Source: Chlamydiota bacterium
GTDB taxonomy: Bacteria > Chlamydiota > Chlamydiia > Chlamydiales > Rhabdochlamydiaceae
DNA length: 10,117 nt
Assembly: GCA_011065235.1 (NCBI GenBank)
Contig: JAAKFB010000051.1
Location: forward strand, 1-10,117
Reading direction: 5' to 3'
The notes under the pieces are model-generated. The model had not been told where the DNA came from. It saw only the letters and a program-made list of their open reading frames with translations, and did no database searches. The position numbers and the translations under genes are program-made. Shown here piece by piece: positions 5,495 through 10,117 of the stretch. Position 1 is the first letter of the stretch. Each line of letters starts with the position of its first letter.

Positions 5495-6535
5495 TTAATG
5501 ACAAGGGGATTCGAGTGATTCGAGCCGCTTTTCGAGGGCCTCTATCCGCTTGGCGTAGGTCTCGATTTTGCGTTGATGGACTTGGGTTCGGTTATGGTCT
5601 GAGAGAGGAACCACGGGGCTCCCAGCGTACTTGCCGCTCTTGTTGAGGGTCTTGCTGACGCCGCCGCGGGTGGCAATCATCACGAAATCGGTGATCTCGA
5701 GGTGGCCGAGGACGCCGACCTGGCCGCCCATCATGACGTTGCGCCCGGTTTTAGTGGTGCCGGCGATACCTGTCTGGGAGGCGAGGATGTTGTGGGGACC
5801 GAGCTCGACGTTGTGGGCGATTTGGACGAGGTTGTCGATTTTGGTCCCTTTGCAGATTCGGGTGGTTTTGAAACGGGCACGGTCGATGGTGGTGTTGGCT
5901 CCGATTTCGACGTCATCTTCGAGAATCACGTTGCCGATCTGTTCGAGTTTGGTGTGCTCTCCATTTTCGTTGGTGGTATAGCCAAAGCCGCAAGAGCCGA
6001 TGACGGCACCGGGTTGGAGGATGACTCGATTGCCAAGTGTGCAGTATTCGCGGACGATGCTATGGGCGTGGAGGCGGCAATTTTGGCCGATGGTAGCGCA
6101 CGGGCCGACATAGGCAAAGGGGCCGATGGATGTTCCAGCACCGATGACGGCATCTTGATCGATGACGGCGTAGGGGCCGATCTGGATGTTTTCTCCGATC
6201 TGAGCGGTTTCATGGATGATAGCAGTGGGATGGACTCCTGTGAATCCAGTGGTTTTCCGTTTGCTGATGAATGTTTCGGCGATTAGCTGGAAGGTTCGAG
6301 AGGGATTATCCGAAATGAGGTAGTTTTTTCCTTTGGGAAATTCTTGTGTGGGGGCGACGCAAATGACTCCCGCTTTTGTTTTCGCAAGTTGGGAGAGGTA
6401 GCGGGGATTGGCGAGAAATGAGGCATCATGTTCAGTGGCCGATTCGAGATCGGCCACTGTTATGATGGTATGCTCAGGATCTCCCTGGAGGGTTGCTCCA
6501 GAGAGTTGTGCGAGTTGCGCGAGGGTTAAACTCAT
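5495..6535 (-). CDS. lpxD: UDP-3-O-(3-hydroxyacyl)glucosamine N-acyltransferase LpxD
   Basis: A protein of 346 residues, normal for LpxD. It transfers a 3-hydroxyacyl chain from acyl carrier protein to the 2-amine of UDP-3-O-acyl-glucosamine, the third step of lipid A synthesis, in the cytoplasm. Residues 1-~98 form the uridine-binding N-terminal domain (TLAQLAQLSGATLQGDP, ADLESATEHDASFLANPRY). Residues ~100-290 are left-handed beta-helix hexapeptide repeats (I-G-x-x-x-x pattern such as AQIGENIQIGPYAVI). The catalytic base is His241 in QIAHNVELG, and GFGY lies at 183-186. The last ~35 residues are a predicted helix/coiled coil (RKIETYAKRIEALEKRLESL), as in the trimeric enzyme. The ATG overlaps the skp stop codon (ATGA), so translation is probably coupled to skp. 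No separate ribosome site is needed or seen. Confidence 0.97.
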   Translation of the reverse strand: MSLTLAQLAQLSGATLQGDPEHTIITVADLESATEHDASFLANPRYLSQLAKTKAGVICVAPTQEFPKGKNYLISDNPSRTFQLIAETFISKRKTTGFTGVHPTAIIHETAQIGENIQIGPYAVIDQDAVIGAGTSIGPFAYVGPCATIGQNCRLHAHSIVREYCTLGNRVILQPGAVIGSCGFGYTTNENGEHTKLEQIGNVILEDDVEIGANTTIDRARFKTTRICKGTKIDNLVQIAHNVELGPHNILASQTGIAGTTKTGRNVMMGGQVGVLGHLEITDFVMIATRGGVSKTLNKSGKYAGSPVVPLSDHNRTQVHQRKIETYAKRIEALEKRLESLESPCH

Positions 6536-7116
6536 TTTTTGGTTTTGGGAGCTTCGATTTTTGGGCTGTCAGCAACTTTGTTGTTTTTCTCGTCAAAAAT
6601 CTTATCCATTTCTGCGATGACGAGGTTGGTCACATCTAAGGTGGGTGCAGAGAAGAAGCAGGCTTCTTTGTTCATGACCAGGGTGAGTTTGTTTTTGCCT
6701 TGAGCCACTTTTTCAGAGGCTTCTTGGATGCCAGCGCCCAATGTTTGCATGATTTTCATGTTTGCTTGATTCAACACTTGGTAGTATTGATTCTGGTAGC
6801 GGCTCATCTCTTCGTTGAGAGCGCGGAACTTGTTTTTCATCTCTTCTTCAGCTTCAGGAGAAAGACCATCCATGAATTCAGGATCATTGAATTTTCCTGC
6901 AATTTCGTTGAGTTGTTTTTCTGTATCTTCGAGAAGAGAGGTCATCTGTGTTTTTAATGACTCAAATGAAGTTTGTTCTTGCTTCCCGAGTTTGGACTCG
7001 CTCATGCAGTTGGCGAAGTTGACAACTCCGACAGACGGCTTGGCTTCAGCGGCGCTTAGTGCAGCTGTGCAAAGTCCGAAAAGTGCAACTAGCGAAAATA
7101 AAGTCTTACGGATCAT
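6532..7116 (-). CDS. skp: Periplasmic outer-membrane protein chaperone Skp/OmpH
   Basis: A protein of 194 residues, somewhat longer than E. coli Skp. Skp is a periplasmic trimer whose helical arms hold unfolded outer-membrane proteins on their way to the BAM complex. The N-terminus (MIRKTLFSLVALFGLCTAALSA) is a Sec signal peptide with cleavage near residue 22-25. Then comes the family start PSVGVVNFANCMSESKLGKQ, matching the first beta-strand and helix of OmpH proteins. Residues ~45-125 are a long charged helix/coiled coil (LEDTEKQLNEIAGKF, EEEMKNKFRALNEEMSRYQN). The end KLTLVMNKEACFFSAPTLDVTNLVI is the returning strand and helix. A lysine-rich tail (KVADSPKIEAPKTKK) extends past the family core. 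A strong AAGGAGA ribosome site lies about five bases before the ATG. It is 32 bases after bamA and overlaps lpxD by four. Confidence 0.93.
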   Translation of the reverse strand: MIRKTLFSLVALFGLCTAALSAAEAKPSVGVVNFANCMSESKLGKQEQTSFESLKTQMTSLLEDTEKQLNEIAGKFNDPEFMDGLSPEAEEEMKNKFRALNEEMSRYQNQYYQVLNQANMKIMQTLGAGIQEASEKVAQGKNKLTLVMNKEACFFSAPTLDVTNLVIAEMDKIFDEKNNKVADSPKIEAPKTKK

Positions 7117-7148
7117 ACTATCTCCTTAAAAAATGTGGTAATCACGGG

Positions 7149-9560
7149 TTAAAATTGTCCTCCAAGAGTGAAGAAGAAATGGCCGGGTTGTTTTTGGCCT
7201 CTTAAAGGGTTGACGGGGAAGCCCCATCCAAGGGTAACGGGGAACCGTCCCAAAATGTCGAGGTTGGTGCCGATTCCATAACTCATCCGGTAGGTTCCGA
7301 CATCGAAGATTTGGTCTGTGACGTAACCGGCGTCCATAAAGGCAAAGATATCCATGATGGGCAAGATTTCTTGGATGTATTCGATGGATAGGAAAGAGGA
7401 GCTCAAACCACCAGCAGGGTCTGATTTGCCTTTTCTTATTTCGCCACTTTTTCCCTTTTTGTCAAAACGGGGGCCGAGGATAAAGTCTTTATAGCCGCGA
7501 ACAGAGGAGACTCCACCTAGATAGAAACGCTCGCTGAGAGGGATGTCTGCAAACGTGCTTGTCTGACCAAAGGGGATGAGGAAACGGAAATCGGCTCGGT
7601 AGCGCATGTAGCCTCTTCGCCAGAGTGGAGTAAAATAGGCATTGATCGTGGCTGTTCGGAAGAAATCAGCATTTCCTCCTAAGCCTACAATTTCTCCTTC
7701 GAGAGTGGCACGTAGTCCGCGGTGAGGTTTGAGAGCGCTATCTGTCGAGTCGTAAATGAGAGAGGCTCCCATCCCCGAGAGGACTCCTTTATCAGCGCTT
7801 GGATCGAGTCGGTCTGCATTTTCGGGGATATCAATGCTTTTGCTCACATCGTTGTTGTAGTTGCGTACTCGGTATTTGAAGCCATAAGAGAGATAGGGGC
7901 TTAAAGGGTAGGAGACAAAAGCACCCACATTATAGGTGTTGAGATCGTAGTCTTTGGACAGCAGCGAATTATTGATCGAGGCGACAAATTCAAAGCCAAG
8001 GCGCCAAGAGGTATCGAGGAAATAGGGGGTGAGCCAAGAGGCTAAGTAGGTTTGTTGCTTGGGGCCAAAGTTGGCACGCAAGTGTAGGAATTCCCCTCCA
8101 CCGCGGACGGATGAGAGTCCATCGCTAAAGACTTTCGAGATCCCTTTGTAGTTGAAATTGCGCTCTGTCAAATCGAGCCCACCAAAGATGTTGTCGGCAG
8201 AGCTAAATCCACTAAAGAGGCTGATATTTCCGGTCTGCTGCTCTTCAACTTCGACGTAAATATCGCGGTAGTTGTCTCCAAGTGAGAGGTCGTCTTGCGT
8301 GCGCACGGCATAGACATTGACCGATTTGAAGTAGCCGATGTTTTCTAGGCGCGCTTGGGTCACTTTGAGTTTGAGGGAGTCAAAGGTCTCTCCGGGAATG
8401 AGGAGGGATTCGCGCAAAATGACGCGCGATTCGGTTTGCACATTTCCGATGATGCGGATCATGCCGATCCGGTATTCTCGTCCCTCATCGACACGGAAGT
8501 GGACATTATAGATAGGGGCATTTTGAACGAGCTGTGTCTCGTAGGTCACACTGGTATCGATAAAGCCTTTACGGCCGTAGAGGTCTTTGATTGCCTCTGC
8601 GGTTTTGCGCAGGCGCTCGGGGGAATAACTACTATCGGGATGTGCATAAAAAACCTGTTCGACTTCTTCATCGGAAAAGAGGATGTTGCCGTCAAAGCTC
8701 ACTTGACCAAAGCGGTAGAGCATTCCTTTATCGGCGTCAATGTCGATGATAATTTTTCCTTTAGGCCCGGCCTCGAGGATTTGTATTTTGACGCGGGCAT
8801 CGGCGTAGCCATGGTCTTGCAAGTAGTTGAAAATGGTGAGGCGATCTTGCTCGAGCGCTTCTTCCATGAATCGCCCTTTCCCGGTGAACCAGCCGGTCAG
8901 TGCGCTGTATTTTTTGGTGTAGAGTTTGTGCAAGATATCGCTTTCTTCATTTTTGCTAAACCCGTGGAAGATGATGTCGTTGACTTTACCAGAGCGCCCT
9001 TCTGAGATGTCGATGACGATGTTGACTTCTCTGGTTTTGGGATCGGTGACGAGTCGATAGGAGAGTTGGGATTCGAAATAGCCTTTTTTGATGTAGTACT
9101 CTTTGACCTTGTTAAAGGCTTTGTTGAACTCGGTCCGGTTAAAAATGGTTCCAGCCTTGATGTCGAGCTCTTTTTTGAGCGTCCGCGTTTTGATATACTC
9201 ATTTCCTTCCCACTCGATTTTGTTGATGATGGGGCGGAGCCAGACTTTTAGGATAATATCTATTTCACCATCCTGAACGATAATTTGGGGCTCTATCCGG
9301 TCGTAGTCTTCAGCGAGTTGTTTCAAATCTTGGTCAAAAATGTATTGGGAAAAGGGATCGCCTTGCTGAGTGCGAAGCTTTGCAAAAACATTTTTCTTGT
9401 CGTAAGACGAACCTTCGGGAAGGTTTTCGATTTTTACTTCGATTTTCCCCACTTTCCGGTCATCGTAGGCTTGAACAGAGCTGTGCTCCTCGGCAACGGC
9501 CTTAGTGGCGAGGCCTGAGGAAAGAACGAGTGAAAGACAGAGAAGAAGTTTGTTATTCAT
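7149..9560 (-). CDS. bamA: Outer-membrane protein assembly factor BamA (Omp85)
   Basis: A protein of 803 residues from the ATG at 9560. An in-frame TTG at 9566 adds two residues and is less likely. BamA is the core of the BAM machine that folds beta-barrel proteins into the outer membrane. A Sec signal peptide (NNKLLLCLSLVLSSGLATKA, cleaved near VAEE) leads into about five POTRA domains spanning residues ~38-440. These show repeated G-N-x-x...L and YxxxGYxxA patterns, for example VSFDGNILFSDEEVEQVF and NYLQDHGYADARV. The rest is a 16-stranded barrel domain with the Omp85 hallmark VRGY at about 687-690 (LGGVSSVRGYKDFILGPR) in the lid loop. It ends in phenylalanine (HFFFTLGGQF), the outer-membrane sorting signature. 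A GGGGTC stretch precedes the start as a weak ribosome site. Upstream is recR (about 40 bases away) and downstream is skp, the conserved chlamydial order. Confidence 0.96.
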   Translation of the reverse strand: MNNKLLLCLSLVLSSGLATKAVAEEHSSVQAYDDRKVGKIEVKIENLPEGSSYDKKNVFAKLRTQQGDPFSQYIFDQDLKQLAEDYDRIEPQIIVQDGEIDIILKVWLRPIINKIEWEGNEYIKTRTLKKELDIKAGTIFNRTEFNKAFNKVKEYYIKKGYFESQLSYRLVTDPKTREVNIVIDISEGRSGKVNDIIFHGFSKNEESDILHKLYTKKYSALTGWFTGKGRFMEEALEQDRLTIFNYLQDHGYADARVKIQILEAGPKGKIIIDIDADKGMLYRFGQVSFDGNILFSDEEVEQVFYAHPDSSYSPERLRKTAEAIKDLYGRKGFIDTSVTYETQLVQNAPIYNVHFRVDEGREYRIGMIRIIGNVQTESRVILRESLLIPGETFDSLKLKVTQARLENIGYFKSVNVYAVRTQDDLSLGDNYRDIYVEVEEQQTGNISLFSGFSSADNIFGGLDLTERNFNYKGISKVFSDGLSSVRGGGEFLHLRANFGPKQQTYLASWLTPYFLDTSWRLGFEFVASINNSLLSKDYDLNTYNVGAFVSYPLSPYLSYGFKYRVRNYNNDVSKSIDIPENADRLDPSADKGVLSGMGASLIYDSTDSALKPHRGLRATLEGEIVGLGGNADFFRTATINAYFTPLWRRGYMRYRADFRFLIPFGQTSTFADIPLSERFYLGGVSSVRGYKDFILGPRFDKKGKSGEIRKGKSDPAGGLSSSFLSIEYIQEILPIMDIFAFMDAGYVTDQIFDVGTYRMSYGIGTNLDILGRFPVTLGWGFPVNPLRGQKQPGHFFFTLGGQF

Positions 9561-9574
9561 ATGCAAGACCCCAG

Positions 9575-9603
9575 ATTATATCCAATGCAGGAAATAGCGC
9601 AAA
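9575..9603 (-). promoter_or_regulatory. Possible bamA promoter in the recR-bamA gap
   Basis: On the minus strand a perfect TATAAT (9575-9580) lies 14 bases before the bamA ATG, but the -35 position offers only TTTGCG at a 17-base spacer. It might provide extra transcription of the bamA-skp-lpxD block independent of recR. The weak -35 and the very short resulting leader make this uncertain. Confidence 0.3.
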
Positions 9604-9604
9604 G

Positions 9605-10117
9605 CTAAAATACGCTTCTTCCTGTGAAAGCTTTTTCAAGTGTTCCATAATCGACAAAATCGATCGAGCTGCCCATGGGCAATCCAAAGGCAAGACGGGT
9701 TGCCTTAACGCCGATTTGGTCGAGTTTTTGTTTGAAAAATAGGGCTGTGGCATCGCCTTCAAGTGTCGAATCAAATGCAATGATCACCTCTTCTACAGGG
9801 CTGTCCTGAAGGCGTTTTTCGAGTTTGCCCAGGGAGAGTTGTTCAATGGAGCGCCCCTCTAGTGGGGATAAAAGGCCTCCAATGACGTGGTAGAGCCCTT
9901 TGAAGACTTTCGTCTCTTCGATGGCATAGACGTCGCGAGCAGAGGAGACGAGACATAGGATTTTAGGCTCCCGCGTGGGTGAGTTGCAAAAGGCGCAGGA
10001 GGGGCTATCCTTTAAGCAGCCGCAGGTTTCGCAAGGGTAAATCTTTTCTTTAAGTGTCGCGAGTCGGTTAGAAAATTTTTGGAGCTCGTCTGGAGTCCAA
10101 TCGAGCAAGTAAAAGGC
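9605..10117 (-). CDS. recR: Recombination mediator RecR, C-terminal 170 residues (5' end outside window)
   Basis: The frame is open to the window edge and the first visible residues are AFYLLDWTPDELQKF, so the gene starts beyond base 10117. RecR is normally about 200 residues, so about 30 are missing, including the N-terminal helix-hairpin-helix. RecR works with RecF/RecO to load RecA on SSB-coated gapped DNA in the cytoplasm. Visible elements in order: the four-cysteine zinc site CETC-x8-CAFC, then the Toprim domain (KILCLVSSARDVYAIEETKV, HVIGGLLSPLEG, with the acidic ST-LEGDATALF segment). The C-terminal FGLPMGSSIDFVDYGTLEKA matches the family ending G-P-x-G-x-x-[LI]-[ED]-[YF]-x-D-x-x-TL. 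The end AFTGRSVF is followed by TAG. It is first in the visible minus-strand cluster leading into bamA. Confidence 0.95.
   Translation of the reverse strand, partial: AFYLLDWTPDELQKFSNRLATLKEKIYPCETCGCLKDSPSCAFCNSPTREPKILCLVSSARDVYAIEETKVFKGLYHVIGGLLSPLEGRSIEQLSLGKLEKRLQDSPVEEVIIAFDSTLEGDATALFFKQKLDQIGVKATRLAFGLPMGSSIDFVDYGTLEKAFTGRSVF

Noticed and set aside
5702..6286. A 194-codon open frame on the plus strand inside lpxD, rich in Asp and Gly
   Set aside because: It is the antisense shadow of the lpxD hexapeptide repeats, whose regular codon pattern leaves the opposite frame open. The lpxD frame carries unmistakable family motifs.
8355..9005. A 216-codon open frame on the plus strand inside bamA
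   Set aside because: It lies entirely antisense to the bamA POTRA region, has no recognisable domain, and there is no sign of its own promoter or ribosome site.
10106..10108. A TTG at 10108 as the start of a 167-residue RecR
   Set aside because: The frame stays open to the window edge and reads AFYLLDW, which is internal RecR sequence. The true start is outside the window.

Overview
The window most likely comes from a chromosome of the phylum Chlamydiae, from an amoeba- or invertebrate-associated lineage (Simkania/Parachlamydia/Waddlia-like) rather than Chlamydiaceae. The right half carries recR-bamA-skp(ompH)-lpxD on the minus strand, which I recall as the order of the C. trachomatis genes CT240-CT243. 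The left half carries accessory genes typical of environmental chlamydiae: tandem F-box proteins, a large lineage-specific membrane-associated protein and an IS3-type transposase. The lineage call is inference from gene content; no 16S gene or other marker is present.

Layout from left to right. Positions 1-111 hold the start of an IS3-family transposase OrfA (minus strand, running off the window), followed by the presumed IS end. Positions 196-1475 hold two tandem, strongly similar F-box genes on the minus strand. They appear to form a two-gene unit driven by a near-consensus sigma-70 promoter at 1509-1537. The copy next to the IS lacks the C-terminal tail of its sibling. Positions 1563-3620 encode a 685-residue protein of a chlamydia-specific type, with an N-terminal hydrophobic module and a conserved C-terminal domain. 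At 3620-3662 this gene and a small exported protein gene (3662-4123, plus strand) diverge from interlocked promoters, and the large gene appears to be leaderless. Two hairpins follow, the second a textbook rho-independent terminator. A small unknown gene (4253-4570, plus) converges on and overlaps the 3' end of a CorA-type cation transporter gene.

Positions 4548-10117 form a tightly packed minus-strand cluster read as recR, bamA, skp, lpxD, corA, with gaps of 38, 32, -4 and 26 bases. BamA inserts beta-barrel proteins into the outer membrane, Skp/OmpH escorts their precursors across the periplasm, and LpxD makes the lipid A precursor of the outer leaflet, so the core is an outer-membrane biogenesis block. 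RecR (recombinational repair) precedes it and CorA (Mg2+/Co2+ transport) follows it. By eye this block is richer in G+C than the AT-rich F-box region, in line with a conserved core next to accessory DNA.

No tRNA, rRNA, CRISPR array or complete mobile element was found. No gene-free stretch exceeds about 130 bases.
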